A stretch of DNA of 64,000 nt, from the NCBI GenBank assembly GCA_029251525.1, contig JAQXDE010000036.1:58438-122437 (forward strand), read 5' to 3'. The stretch's first letter is position 1. Every line of letters begins with the position of its first letter. Origin of the DNA: Saprospiraceae bacterium (GTDB taxonomy: Bacteria > Bacteroidota > Bacteroidia > Chitinophagales > Saprospiraceae). Below the pieces are notes generated by a model. The model did not search any database, had not been told where the DNA came from, and saw only the letters and a list, made by a program, of their open reading frames with translations. Below, piece by piece: positions 37,101 to 45,937 of this stretch. Made by a program: the position numbers and the translations under genes.

Positions 37101-38185
37101 TTCAAGTATCTGATAATGGAAGAGGTATTCATCCAAAAGATTTACCGCATATTTTTGAACGATTTTATCAGTCCAAGCAAATTGATCAAAAATTATATGG
37201 TGGTACCGGAATTGGTTTAGCCTTGGTAAAGGAGTTAGCGAAATCGATGGGTGGTAAAGTAAAAGCTGAAAGTACTCTTGGAGTGGGAAGTTGTTTTTAT
37301 TTTGAATTTCCAAAGAAGAAAGTGGTAGCTAATGAGCCTATCGCTCTTCCTGTTATAGAAATGATTGAGGATGATCCTATTATCGATTCGATTGGGGAAG
37401 ATTTCAGAATCATGGTCGTGGAAGATAATCCAGACATGCAAGATTTTATTGTACAACTCCTGCAAAAAAAATATAAGCAAGTCTTAATTGCAAAAAATGG
37501 TGCAGAGGGGTTAGACTTATTAAACGTGCATAATACAAATATCGATCTTATTGTTTCAGATGTGATGATGCCCGAAGTGGATGGATTGGAAATGCTAAAG
37601 ACGATTAAATCTCATTCTGAATGGTGTAGAATTCCTGTCGTAATGTTAACGGCTTTAGCTGCGGAACGTGACAAATTGAGTGCATTAACCATTGGTGTTG
37701 ATGACTATCTAACTAAACCTTTCTCTGTTCCTGAATTAATGATCCGAGTTCAAAATTTACTCTACAATTATCATCAACGGAAAGTGATGAACAATTCGAC
37801 AAATGAAATTATCGTCGAATCCAAAAGTCAGGATCAGGAAGGAAATACCGTTAATGCAGAAGATAAAGTATGGATTGAAAATTTAAAAACAATTATCCAT
37901 AATTCACTTGAGGAAACTATATTAAGCGTAGAAGATCTTGCAGCATTAGTCTTTCTAAGTAGTCGTCAAATGAGTCGTAAAGTGAAATCTATCACTGGTC
38001 TTACTCCAGCTCGGATGATCAGGGAGGTACAACTTAATAAAGCTCGAATTATTTTGGAAGAAAAAACCTTTACCTCTGTTAGTGATCTTGCTTTCCAATG
38101 TGGATTTGAATATCCAGCTACCTTTTCAAAACTTTTTAAAAAACGTTTTGGAAAGTCTCCTAGTGAATATTTGAAAATAAAATAA
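34178..38185 (+). CDS. Hybrid two-component system (HTCS) sensor kinase/response regulator/AraC protein
   Basis: A 1335-residue one-protein signalling system. The signal peptide ends near residue 21 (LGLFAQ). The periplasmic sensor comprises two-component-propeller repeats (about 25-640) and a Y_Y_Y domain (about 680-745). A membrane helix covers about 755-775 (LLFVFAFGLMLYG). Phosphoacceptor His831 lies in FFANISHELRTPLT. The HATPase covers about 930-1050 (NNFLSNSIKFTG, GTGIGLALVKELAK). The receiver has phospho-Asp1128 in SDVMMPEVDG and the conserved TKPF lysine. A C-terminal AraC helix-turn-helix covers about 1235-1335 (LSSRQMSRKVKSITGLTPAR). The start is TTG; no in-frame ATG lies nearby. 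HTCS proteins typically bind a periplasmic oligosaccharide and activate a PUL; the right-hand locus is the likely target. Confidence 0.93.
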   Translation: MKKLSLILIFVLAPFLGLFAQEIGFYPLIENYSYQSYNAGTANWSIIEDDRGIMYFSNNRGILEYDGQNWELIESPKQQVARSLAKDEKGVIYVGFVGDIGFLKSDTKGKTIFSSLKSKLPIEHQVFKEVWNTFSLNEKIYFQTKSKLFRWDGREMKVLASEAYFQRSSIIDGKFFIGVWDVGLCILDEDRFELAVIQPEFAKKNIYVIQSYSNDTLLVGTQKQGIYLCDSKSVQPFITEADHLIKNQLYSPGIRIKEDQYLLNTLGNGAILINKKGKILQHFSIDIGLQDNAVNYTYLDSKGILWLALFNGISSVDLASPFNYLNQELGLPFKTTYDLEQHQGKLYAGSINGLYSFDRKEGVFRFVKGSYSSIYQLFKFKNRLYGAGYGMGFFEVVNNEIRFVKKNTNDDFKVTMIRQSKLDSNRIFLDWQEGLVTYYFNEDINQFQEESRTTKFHPTYKGFEVDNADRVWIIGNEGAQLKKLGTKSINGQVDLDQSPIITYDSSQSLLKDLQYVFQLDDGLHFLGKKAFKFNESENRFEEITTFYKDLHNKNAQFFSFPIKDHLGRVWMQLGDGILLKTEEEGTEVVISNPFLPIKDFPVWNILIDEKSTLDKTIAWFNGTEGIIRYESNPISDAVKIFNTLIRKIVINEDSLLYSGGNIPIDPFKVYHGDGNLTINFAATGYSNTSSVRFQTKLEGFDDNWSELSPLSKRSFFNLPIGKYTFKVKAKDILLQESKIATFTFSIKPNWWERWWMRLLFVFAFGLMLYGTMKLGIRRSTQKLEVRQKELELIVMQRTAQIENDKYLIEQQADELKELDKIKSRFFANISHELRTPLTLILGPLSYILESSEEWNKVKVQQQLQVMQRNGKNLLQLIEEILDLSKMEANKLELQEDLTPLVQFFQYIFFVFEPLFQSKLINYDLKLGIHQNLEVLVDRKKLEKILNNFLSNSIKFTGQNGKIILEVKETEELIKVQVSDNGRGIHPKDLPHIFERFYQSKQIDQKLYGGTGIGLALVKELAKSMGGKVKAESTLGVGSCFYFEFPKKKVVANEPIALPVIEMIEDDPIIDSIGEDFRIMVVEDNPDMQDFIVQLLQKKYKQVLIAKNGAEGLDLLNVHNTNIDLIVSDVMMPEVDGLEMLKTIKSHSEWCRIPVVMLTALAAERDKLSALTIGVDDYLTKPFSVPELMIRVQNLLYNYHQRKVMNNSTNEIIVESKSQDQEGNTVNAEDKVWIENLKTIIHNSLEETILSVEDLAALVFLSSRQMSRKVKSITGLTPARMIREVQLNKARIILEEKTFTSVSDLAFQCGFEYPATFSKLFKKRFGKSPSEYLKIK

Positions 38186-38267
38186 AGGTAAAAAAAGATG
38201 ATTAGTTCTTGTTCAGCTCTATTTTATAATTGTAAGGTTATAATTTTTTTTAAAACTATCGTAAAAA

Positions 38268-41200
38268 TTATCGATTCAACAGGATCCAATCTGCATTCAA
38301 TATAAATTGCTTTTCATCTTTAGGGTTTTTAAATACCAAGAATAAATCTCCAATATTAATGTTAGGCTTAACAGGAATCTGATAAATCTTAGTTCCAATT
38401 TTTTCTTTATCAAAATAACCTAATTCCATTTCCCCAATTATTTTTCCAGTTGTGCTTTTTTCTCTTATTTCAACTTTCCCCTGATAGTTATAATCAGGAT
38501 TATACTTAGCCGCTAATTTGATACTATTTAAATTTTTGAAACTTTGGTTTTCAAATTTTAAAAACGAATTATGCACTATTGAACCGACTAAAGTTGAACC
38601 ATCATTATTCCAATCCCCAAGGCCATCAGTTCGTTCATCGGCATCTTCAGCTTGAATTTTTGGCCCTTTAAAAACTATTTGATCCCTTACTGACAATGCA
38701 GAATTTTTTAATTTGGGATTACCGCTATCAAGGTAGGAGGCCATTAAGATATATTTCCCCTCTTCTTCACTTTTGAGTTGTTCTTTAAATTCTAAAGTTC
38801 CAGAAGTAGCTAAATTCTTTTCGTTTGATTTTAGAGTTGGGTTATTCGATAAGATATATTTTATCATTTCTTGGACTTCTTCAATTTTTAATTGAGGATG
38901 TGCCGACATCATTGTTTCTCCCCATGTTCCTGCACTTCCTTTAATAACAGAACCAACTAAATAGTCAATATCATCATTATTATATTTAGCAGCAATATCA
39001 ATGTAGCTTGGGCCATTTACTTTTTCTTTTATTGCATGGCAGGCTTTGCAATCGGAGTTATCAATTAATAATTTGCCTTTTGGAATTGAATTTTGTTGAT
39101 GTCCCAAAGTTGCAATTATCAGGTCTTCTCCTTCTGCTAAATAATTTAAAGTAACTTTTATTCTGGAGGCATCTATTGTTTGGTTTTCAGAACTTCCATC
39201 TTCTCGATCTTTTACTACTACTTTATAATTTACCTTTTTGTTTTTCCAATAGGTCATATCTTTGCTATCTATTTCAATGTTTAATTGAGGAGGATCATTA
39301 CCCACTAATATTTTTTTGTTAGATGTTACAGATAGACCTGATGCATCAGTCACCTTTAGTTTTACATTATAAATTCCAATTTTATCAAAAGTAAAAACTG
39401 GATTCATTTCTGTTGATTGAACTTCTTTTTTAGTGAAAAACCATTCGTAAGTTAAATTATCATTATCGTAATCTTTAGATTCCTTTGCTGAGAATTGAAT
39501 GGTGAGGGGGAGCGCTCCAACTTCTTTGTCTGAATCAATTTTGGCTAGGGGAGGGCGGTTGCCTTTGATATAATTAATGCGACAAAGACGAGCATCAATA
39601 TTTCGAACATTCCACTTTTGGCCATATTCCAAAACATACATTTTTCCATCAGTTCCAAAAAACATATCCATCGGGTGGGAGAATTCAGAGTTGGGCATAA
39701 AACTCTCTGCGTGAGAATAGTTTTGATTTTCATCAAGGGTCACTATGTAGATCCAATCTCTCATCCATTCGTAAATGAATAATTTATTTTCAAAATAATC
39801 TGGAAATCCCTCTTTCGAATTTGGGAAATCAGCAGTATGGAAAACTGGTCCGGCCATAGGATTTACACCACCCTTTCCTAGCCATGGAAATTCATTTATC
39901 TTATCATAGGAATACCAAATTAGAGAAGGTTGAATGAGTGGGAGTTTCTTTAATCCTGTATTATTTGGAGAGTCGTTGATTATATTTTTGGGATCAAATT
40001 TTTCACCTGATTCTTCAGTTGTGAAATTATAATCATTGTATAATTGGTTATTTCCACGAGTATAAGGCCAGCCCCAATATCCTGCTTTTCGGGCTTGATT
40101 AAATTCGCCCATTCCTGCAGGTCCACGAAGTGAATCTTCTTTGCCAGAATCAGGGCCAACATCTCCCCAATAAAGATTTCCATTTTGACTATCTATCGAA
40201 AATCGGAAAGGATTTCTCAAACCCATTGCGTAGATTTCAGGACGAGTCTTTTCTGTTCCCTTAGGAAATAAGTTTCCTTTGGGAATGGTGTACGTTCCAT
40301 CATCTTGAGGAGTAATTCTCAGTATTTTGCCTCTTAAATCATTAGTATTTGAAGCCGATCTTTGAGCGTCCCAAAGCGCTCTGTTTAATCTTTCATCAAT
40401 TGGTGCAAAACCCTGAGATTCAAAGGGGTTAGTATTGTCACCTACCCCAATGTATAAATTCCCATCTGCTCCAAATTCCAAAGATCCTCCACTATGACAA
40501 CATTTCCTAATGGTAGGGATAGTGAGAAGTAATTTTTCAGAATCTAAAATCAAAGAATCATTGATCAAATCGAATCTTGAAATATGTTGTTTAGAAATTT
40601 CTCCAGGAGCACTATAAAAGAGATAAATCCAATTATTATTTTTAAAATTGAGGTCGACAGCAAGACCAATCAAGCCATCTTCATTTCCGTAAAAAACATC
40701 TAGTTGAGCAATTTCTTTCGTTACTTTATCCGTAAAATTGTAATGCTTAATTTTCCCTCTTCTTTCGATAAAAAGAATTCCGTTTGGCGTCTCTTCCATT
40801 TCCATCGGTTCATTTAGATTAAAGTCTAACACTTCTTTGACAAATCTATTTTCTTCCGGTACTCTTGGTGAATGAACGGCAGAATAATCTAATTTTTTGT
40901 CTCCCATTGCATATTTAATTCCACCTAAAAGATGTTGAAGGAAAAGAATATTCTCAAAAGTTTCATCTAGGTGCCCCATGCCAGTATAAAATGACCGACC
41001 TCCATCAAATTCATGAAACCATGACATAGGATGTAATTTATCTTTGTGAGTTCCGCCCTCGTAACTTTCTTCATCAATTTCAATTAGCACATGTATTTTT
41101 GGATTGATATTTTTAAAATTATACCACTCTTCTTTGATGATCCAATGATCATCTATTTTAGAAGTTGCAGCATGGTCTTTTTTCAAAATTTTTAATTTTG

Positions 41201-41621
41201 CTTCTTGTATTTTTGGATGGCCATTGAAGTATGCTCCTACCAGTTCATTGTACCATTTCCAATCATATTCGGTATCAGTTGCAGCATGAATTCCAACATA
41301 ACCACCACCAGCTTGAATGTATCTTTCAAAATCTGCCTGTTGTGCATAATCTAAAATGTTACCAGTTGTATTTAAAAAAATTACTGCTGAATATTGTTTT
41401 AAATTTTCTTCGGTGAATAAAGAGGCATCTTCTGTGGTATCAACTTTAAAATTATGTTTTAGACCCATTTTTATTAAAGCGATTTGGCCTGCTTCTATTG
41501 AGGAATGCCTAAATTCTTCTGTTTTGGAAAAAACTAAAATTCGTTTTTCTTCTTGTGTGCAGGAGGAGATAAAAAGAAAAAAGAGTGAATAAGCTATAAG
41601 TTTGGTTATTTTTTTTGGCAT
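38268..41621 (-). CDS. Second ThuA / PQQ-sugar dehydrogenase / PKD / cytochrome c fusion, lipoprotein
   Basis: A 1117-residue paralogue of the 22538-25951 protein with the same domain order. It begins with a lipobox ending at Cys21 (LFISSC), unlike the membrane-anchored paralogue. ThuA covers about 28-240 (ILVFSKTEEFRHSSIEAG, GGGYVGIHAATDTEYDW). The PQQ-dehydrogenase propeller covers about 260-690 (NEDGLIGLAVDL, CCHSGGSLEFGADGNLYIG, YAMGLRNPFRFS). A PKD domain covers about 695-780. The heme-c site is C858-K-A-C-H, with GETMMSAHPQLKIEE as the possible distal-ligand segment. The tail has a beta-sandwich (AEDADERTDG) like CBM6. It lies at the end of the minus-strand CBM9/sulfatase unit and converges with the HTCS gene. 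Confidence 0.88.
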   Translation of the reverse strand: MPKKITKLIAYSLFFLFISSCTQEEKRILVFSKTEEFRHSSIEAGQIALIKMGLKHNFKVDTTEDASLFTEENLKQYSAVIFLNTTGNILDYAQQADFERYIQAGGGYVGIHAATDTEYDWKWYNELVGAYFNGHPKIQEAKLKILKKDHAATSKIDDHWIIKEEWYNFKNINPKIHVLIEIDEESYEGGTHKDKLHPMSWFHEFDGGRSFYTGMGHLDETFENILFLQHLLGGIKYAMGDKKLDYSAVHSPRVPEENRFVKEVLDFNLNEPMEMEETPNGILFIERRGKIKHYNFTDKVTKEIAQLDVFYGNEDGLIGLAVDLNFKNNNWIYLFYSAPGEISKQHISRFDLINDSLILDSEKLLLTIPTIRKCCHSGGSLEFGADGNLYIGVGDNTNPFESQGFAPIDERLNRALWDAQRSASNTNDLRGKILRITPQDDGTYTIPKGNLFPKGTEKTRPEIYAMGLRNPFRFSIDSQNGNLYWGDVGPDSGKEDSLRGPAGMGEFNQARKAGYWGWPYTRGNNQLYNDYNFTTEESGEKFDPKNIINDSPNNTGLKKLPLIQPSLIWYSYDKINEFPWLGKGGVNPMAGPVFHTADFPNSKEGFPDYFENKLFIYEWMRDWIYIVTLDENQNYSHAESFMPNSEFSHPMDMFFGTDGKMYVLEYGQKWNVRNIDARLCRINYIKGNRPPLAKIDSDKEVGALPLTIQFSAKESKDYDNDNLTYEWFFTKKEVQSTEMNPVFTFDKIGIYNVKLKVTDASGLSVTSNKKILVGNDPPQLNIEIDSKDMTYWKNKKVNYKVVVKDREDGSSENQTIDASRIKVTLNYLAEGEDLIIATLGHQQNSIPKGKLLIDNSDCKACHAIKEKVNGPSYIDIAAKYNNDDIDYLVGSVIKGSAGTWGETMMSAHPQLKIEEVQEMIKYILSNNPTLKSNEKNLATSGTLEFKEQLKSEEEGKYILMASYLDSGNPKLKNSALSVRDQIVFKGPKIQAEDADERTDGLGDWNNDGSTLVGSIVHNSFLKFENQSFKNLNSIKLAAKYNPDYNYQGKVEIREKSTTGKIIGEMELGYFDKEKIGTKIYQIPVKPNINIGDLFLVFKNPKDEKQFILNADWILLNR

Positions 41622-41758
41622 GCTATTTTTTTCGAAAAGTAACGAATTTTAACTTGGTTTTATGGATTAGTTGAAATATCAATTCTATCATTTATCTGTA
41701 ATAATAAGTTTACATATTTATTATTTAAATGATTTTAGATAATTTATTGGTTTACGAT

Positions 41759-43828
41759 TTACTCCACCATAATTTCATCTATAAATACCCAACAAGGAGC
41801 ACCTGGAGCAGGATGCCAGCTAGGATTAACCAAGTTACTTTTTACCTCTATTTTAATGTAACGAGCATTTTGAGTTTCCAATGGTAAAGTGAAATTTTTT
41901 ACAAAAGAAGGCTCGGGAGTCAAAGTTGTTGGAATAGTTTTTTTAGCCACATTTTTAAAATTTTTTCCATCAGCTGAAACGGCTACATTTAACTGTTTAG
42001 GAAAAAAGATGTAAGAATTGGTTGCCTCTAAAGCACTTACAGAGACATTAGTAATTTTCAGTATCTTTCCCATGTCTAGAGTCGCAGTCATATGAGTGCC
42101 TTCAAAACCTAACCATTCCCCTTCTGTGAAGTTGATGGTACCTTTTTTAAAATTCGCTAATGAAGATCCGCCTTCAGCTTTGTAGCGATCATTAGGTTGT
42201 TTATTTAATTTCACACTTGTGATTTGGTACTTCGCTCGAACTACAGTTTTTTTTGCGGGAAAACTTGTTCCCCAACCTTCCTTTTTGGCAATGACTTGAA
42301 TATCAGAAGTTTTTTTCACATAAAAAGGTTCTGAATATTTTACAGAGGTAGAGTCTGGTGTAGTTCCATCTAATGTATAATGAATGTTAACACCTTTAAA
42401 ATTAATTATAAATTTCACCAAAACAGAATCTGTAAAAATATCTTCTTCAATCATGATCAACGGTGGTTTCAATTCGGTACTTCCAAAAACTTCATCATCA
42501 ACTCCGGCATTGACATTAAGTCGAGGGCGAATATTTTTAAGTTTTTGAATAGCTTTTGGGCTAACATTGGTTTGCCATAAAAATACATTTTTTAAACCTG
42601 CTAATTTTGCGATTGGTTCAAGTGCAATATCCTCTAAAGGAGTATCATAAAGGTTTAAATATTCTAAATATTCTAACTCATTTAGTACGTTTAAATTCTC
42701 ACCGGTGACCTGAGTTTTTTGTAAAAATAATTTTTGTAAATGAGGAAACTTACCAAGATAGGAGAGGAGACCATCATTCATATTAGTATCACTCAAGTCT
42801 AATTCAATCAATTGTTCTGATAATTTTTGAAGTTGTTTTAATACATTTTTGTCTAAGTTTTTTCTACCCCGTAAAGATACTGTTACAAAAGAATTTTGGT
42901 CAGAAACTATTTTAACTGGAATTCCTGATTGTCTTAATATTTGAATGGTACTTAGATTTGGTTTATCAACCTTAAGTGTAAAAATACTTTTATCACTTTC
43001 AGTATATTTTGCTAAAATTGTTTTTATTTTGTCCGATTTTTTAAGTTCATGTATCTTTTTATCAAAATGTCCACCCTCTGCAATCCACCATTCCAATAAC
43101 GTAATTTCATCACTACTTAATTGCTTTTTCCCTTTTGGTGGCATGTGCTTTTTTTCTTCCAAAGGTAAATTAGCACGTTGTAGAAATAAGCTTTTTTCAG
43201 GATATCCAGCTACGAAAAACGCACCAGTTTTACCACCATCTTTAAATCCTTCGATGGTGGTCATTAATAATTCACCTTTTACTTTTGACTCATTATGGCA
43301 GGTTATACATTTTTGTTTAAAAATAGGTTGAACCAAATCTTGAAAAATCATTACGCTATCCATATTACTAAAAACAATTGTTTTCTTCTTTTTTTTATTT
43401 GAGAATGGTTCAATTAAAAAGTCACTTCCGTGAGTTAGCGAACCTCCCAAATGACCTGTCGTACCAATGAATAACATTAAAATTCCAAAAATTGGAAAGA
43501 AGAGTTGTTCTCCCAGGCGACTATTTTTTTCTTTATGTAAAAAATATACTACCATCGAAATTAAAGCAGTCCCCATACCTAACCATTTGTGCCACCATAA
43601 CATAGCCTCGTTATATCCACCTTCCAATGAAAGTAAAAATCCAGAGATTGCTGCTAAGATTGCACTCCACATTCCAATCCGAATAATAAATCCAACCGCA
43701 GGCTGTAACGAGGCATATTTTTCTTTTCGTCCAATCCATTCCATTAAAAATGCAACTGATAAAATACCAATCGGCATATGTAAAATGATTGGGTGTAATC
43801 GTCCAAAAAGTTGAGTTAATATTTCCAT
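41759..43828 (-). CDS. DUF2231-like membrane / cytochrome c / LRR / chitobiase-C / discoidin-like fusion
   Basis: A 689-residue protein. Four apolar helices cover about 1-135 (LHPIILHMPIGILSVAFL, AILAAISGFLLSLEGG, HKWLGMGTALISMVVYFL) and fit DUF2231. A planctomycete-type cytochrome domain follows (C174-I-T-C-H, and MPPKGKKQLSSDEI with the distal Met). Leucine-rich repeats cover about 315-420 (LIELDLSDTNMNDGLLSYL, LEYLNLYDTPLEDIAL). A chitobiase-C-like domain covers about 435-530 (VNIHYTLDGTTPD), and a discoidin-like module about 545-689 ends in CWVFIDEIMVE. It begins three bases after the sulfatase stop, so it is in the same operon. It may relay electrons from the sugar dehydrogenase while binding glycan; that is inference. 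Confidence 0.8.
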   Translation of the reverse strand: MEILTQLFGRLHPIILHMPIGILSVAFLMEWIGRKEKYASLQPAVGFIIRIGMWSAILAAISGFLLSLEGGYNEAMLWWHKWLGMGTALISMVVYFLHKEKNSRLGEQLFFPIFGILMLFIGTTGHLGGSLTHGSDFLIEPFSNKKKKKTIVFSNMDSVMIFQDLVQPIFKQKCITCHNESKVKGELLMTTIEGFKDGGKTGAFFVAGYPEKSLFLQRANLPLEEKKHMPPKGKKQLSSDEITLLEWWIAEGGHFDKKIHELKKSDKIKTILAKYTESDKSIFTLKVDKPNLSTIQILRQSGIPVKIVSDQNSFVTVSLRGRKNLDKNVLKQLQKLSEQLIELDLSDTNMNDGLLSYLGKFPHLQKLFLQKTQVTGENLNVLNELEYLEYLNLYDTPLEDIALEPIAKLAGLKNVFLWQTNVSPKAIQKLKNIRPRLNVNAGVDDEVFGSTELKPPLIMIEEDIFTDSVLVKFIINFKGVNIHYTLDGTTPDSTSVKYSEPFYVKKTSDIQVIAKKEGWGTSFPAKKTVVRAKYQITSVKLNKQPNDRYKAEGGSSLANFKKGTINFTEGEWLGFEGTHMTATLDMGKILKITNVSVSALEATNSYIFFPKQLNVAVSADGKNFKNVAKKTIPTTLTPEPSFVKNFTLPLETQNARYIKIEVKSNLVNPSWHPAPGAPCWVFIDEIMVE

Positions 43829-43831
43829 ATT

Positions 43832-45937
43832 TTAATTGACATAAATTTCATCTAAAAATAGCCATGCTTTTCCTCCTTTACCAGGATGCCAATCAGGGCA
43901 TTTTTTAAGATTTTCAATTTCAAATTTTATAAATTTTGCTTGTTTGTTTTTCATCGCATAATTGAACTCAATTATTTCAAACCCTTTTTTAGTAGGCATA
44001 TTACTATAATTCATTTGTACGATTTCATTATAGATGTTCCCATCATCAGAAATTGATACTTTTATATTTTTTGGAGAAAAAATCCAAGATCCAGGATGAC
44101 TTAAAAAGCGAACACCCACATCTTGCAATGATTGTTGTTTTTTCAGTTCTAGAGTAGCAATTACATTCTCACCTTCATAACCTAACCAATTTCCACTATG
44201 AAAATCATTACTACCATTAGCACCGTCTAATAATGTTCTTGGCCCTTTTCCTGAATACTTCGAAGAGGGTAGAGGTGACAACTTTAAATCTTTAATCTGT
44301 GAATAAATTTTAGCCTCTGCAGAATAAGTTTTCCCAATTTTTTTATTATTTAGAAATAGAGCGGCTAGAATAGATTGACTCTTTTTTAAAATAAATGATT
44401 CTCGGAAAATAGTACTTTTTAACGTTGGTTCAGATCCATCCAAAGTATATCGAATTTCAGTATTCGAAAAAGAACTAGACATAGAAACTTTAACTGGTTG
44501 ATCAAAATTTTGTTGATCTAATTGAATATATGCTTGAATAAAATCATCTTTATTATTGCGTATGTTTTGTGTAAGTAAATGTTCTAATTCTTTTTTCTTT
44601 TCAGAAAAATTTATATCAGAAGCGAGATTAGTATTTTCAAATTTATCCTTATTTAAATTAAACAATTGTTCTTGCTCTTTTCCTTTTACAAAATACTTAA
44701 TCAGTTTCCAATTGTCATCTGTTCTCACTGCTCTCATTTCTTTTGCATGTGCTAAAAATAAATGATCTCGATGTTTCGATTCTTTATCTTGCAAAATTGG
44801 AAATAGACTTTTTCCTTCTACACTCGTTGGTATTTCTAGTTCAAGCAAATCACAAATAGTTGGAAAAATATCATACAAATAGCAAAGAGCTTCCGTTTTT
44901 TGTCCACCTTTAATTATAGGTGCAGAAATAACTAAAGGTACTCGGACACTATGATCGTACAAGCTTTGTTTTCCCAATAAACCATGCTGCCCTACTGCCA
45001 AACCATTGTCTCCTGCAAAAACGATAACGGTATTTTCCATTAAGTTTTTTTTCACCAAAGCATCCAATACTCGCCCTATTTGAGCGTCCACTTCTGAGAC
45101 CATTGCATAATAGGAGGCAAGTTCTTTTTTGATTATTTTTTTTGTCCGTGGGAAGGCAACAAGATTCTCGTCTCGAGTACGTAAATGCCCGTTATCAAAA
45201 GGATGTTTGGGTTGGAAGTTTGATGGAAGAGTAATGTTAACAGAGTCATATATTTTTGTAAATTCATCAGTTGCTTCTCTTGGATCATGTGGGGAGGAGT
45301 AAGCAACATAGAGACAAAATGGATCCCTAGTATCTTGTTTTTGAATAAAATCAATAGCTGCATCACTAAACATTTGACTTGAAAATTTCTCTGCTTGCCA
45401 TTTATCTTTTTTGTCAAAAACTGCTGTAGAATCAAAATGCCAAAGTTGAGGGCGGCGGTGCCCTCCATCTTTTGGCCAATGCATTCCTCCTATAAAGATA
45501 TTGTCTCCATCAGTAAATCCTTCACGTATTTTGGACGTATTATTATGCCATTTTCCAGTAAAAAAAGTATCGTAACCGTTTTCTTTCAGCAACTCTGGAA
45601 AGGTGGTGAAATCAAAATGAGTATCAGGAGTAGTTACCCCCATATCAATATATGCTCGTGGAATATTCATATACGGTTTGCCAGAGAGTAGCATTGCTCG
45701 ACTTGGTGCACAGACTCCGCCATGGTGCGAACCCATCACATGAGCATGGGTAAAACTTACGCCCATGTTAACAAGTCTATCCATATTTGGAGTATGGATT
45801 TCTTCATTGCCCCAAGCATGAATCGTATTGAATCGTTGATCGTCGGTAAAGAGTACGACTACGTTCATTGGTGGTTTTTCTTTTCCACAAGAGAATAAGA
45901 AACTTAAAAAAAAAAGAAAATATATATTTTTATTCAT
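43832..45937 (-). CDS. Sulfatase (formylglycine type) with chitobiase-C and discoidin-like tail
   Basis: A 701-residue S1-type sulfatase lipoprotein. From the chosen ATG at 45937 the lipobox ends at Cys17 (FLFSC). A longer frame from 46024 would extend into the upstream gene and hide the signal, so it is rejected. The metal-site motif is LFTDDQRF. Cys76 in VCAPSRAMLLSG matches the C-x-P-S-R signature converted to formylglycine. Further motifs are FFTGKWH and FAGDNGLAVGQHGLLGK. After about 490 the protein has a chitobiase-C-like domain (IRYTLDGSEPT) and the shared discoidin-like end (AWLFLDEIYVN). It removes sulfate from a glycan. It starts within the last codons of the CBM9-like gene (overlap ATGAATAA). 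Confidence 0.93.
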   Translation of the reverse strand: MNKNIYFLFFLSFLFSCGKEKPPMNVVVLFTDDQRFNTIHAWGNEEIHTPNMDRLVNMGVSFTHAHVMGSHHGGVCAPSRAMLLSGKPYMNIPRAYIDMGVTTPDTHFDFTTFPELLKENGYDTFFTGKWHNNTSKIREGFTDGDNIFIGGMHWPKDGGHRRPQLWHFDSTAVFDKKDKWQAEKFSSQMFSDAAIDFIQKQDTRDPFCLYVAYSSPHDPREATDEFTKIYDSVNITLPSNFQPKHPFDNGHLRTRDENLVAFPRTKKIIKKELASYYAMVSEVDAQIGRVLDALVKKNLMENTVIVFAGDNGLAVGQHGLLGKQSLYDHSVRVPLVISAPIIKGGQKTEALCYLYDIFPTICDLLELEIPTSVEGKSLFPILQDKESKHRDHLFLAHAKEMRAVRTDDNWKLIKYFVKGKEQEQLFNLNKDKFENTNLASDINFSEKKKELEHLLTQNIRNNKDDFIQAYIQLDQQNFDQPVKVSMSSSFSNTEIRYTLDGSEPTLKSTIFRESFILKKSQSILAALFLNNKKIGKTYSAEAKIYSQIKDLKLSPLPSSKYSGKGPRTLLDGANGSNDFHSGNWLGYEGENVIATLELKKQQSLQDVGVRFLSHPGSWIFSPKNIKVSISDDGNIYNEIVQMNYSNMPTKKGFEIIEFNYAMKNKQAKFIKFEIENLKKCPDWHPGKGGKAWLFLDEIYVN

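Noticed and set aside
42945..43331. A 128-codon plus-strand frame over the cytochrome/LRR membrane gene
   Set aside because: It is antisense to a protein with recognisable CITCH and distal-Met motifs and shows no domain of its own.
45133..45468. A 111-codon minus-strand alternative frame within the sulfatase gene
   Set aside because: The sulfatase frame carries the catalytic motifs on both sides without break, so this is an out-of-frame shadow, not a frameshifted part.
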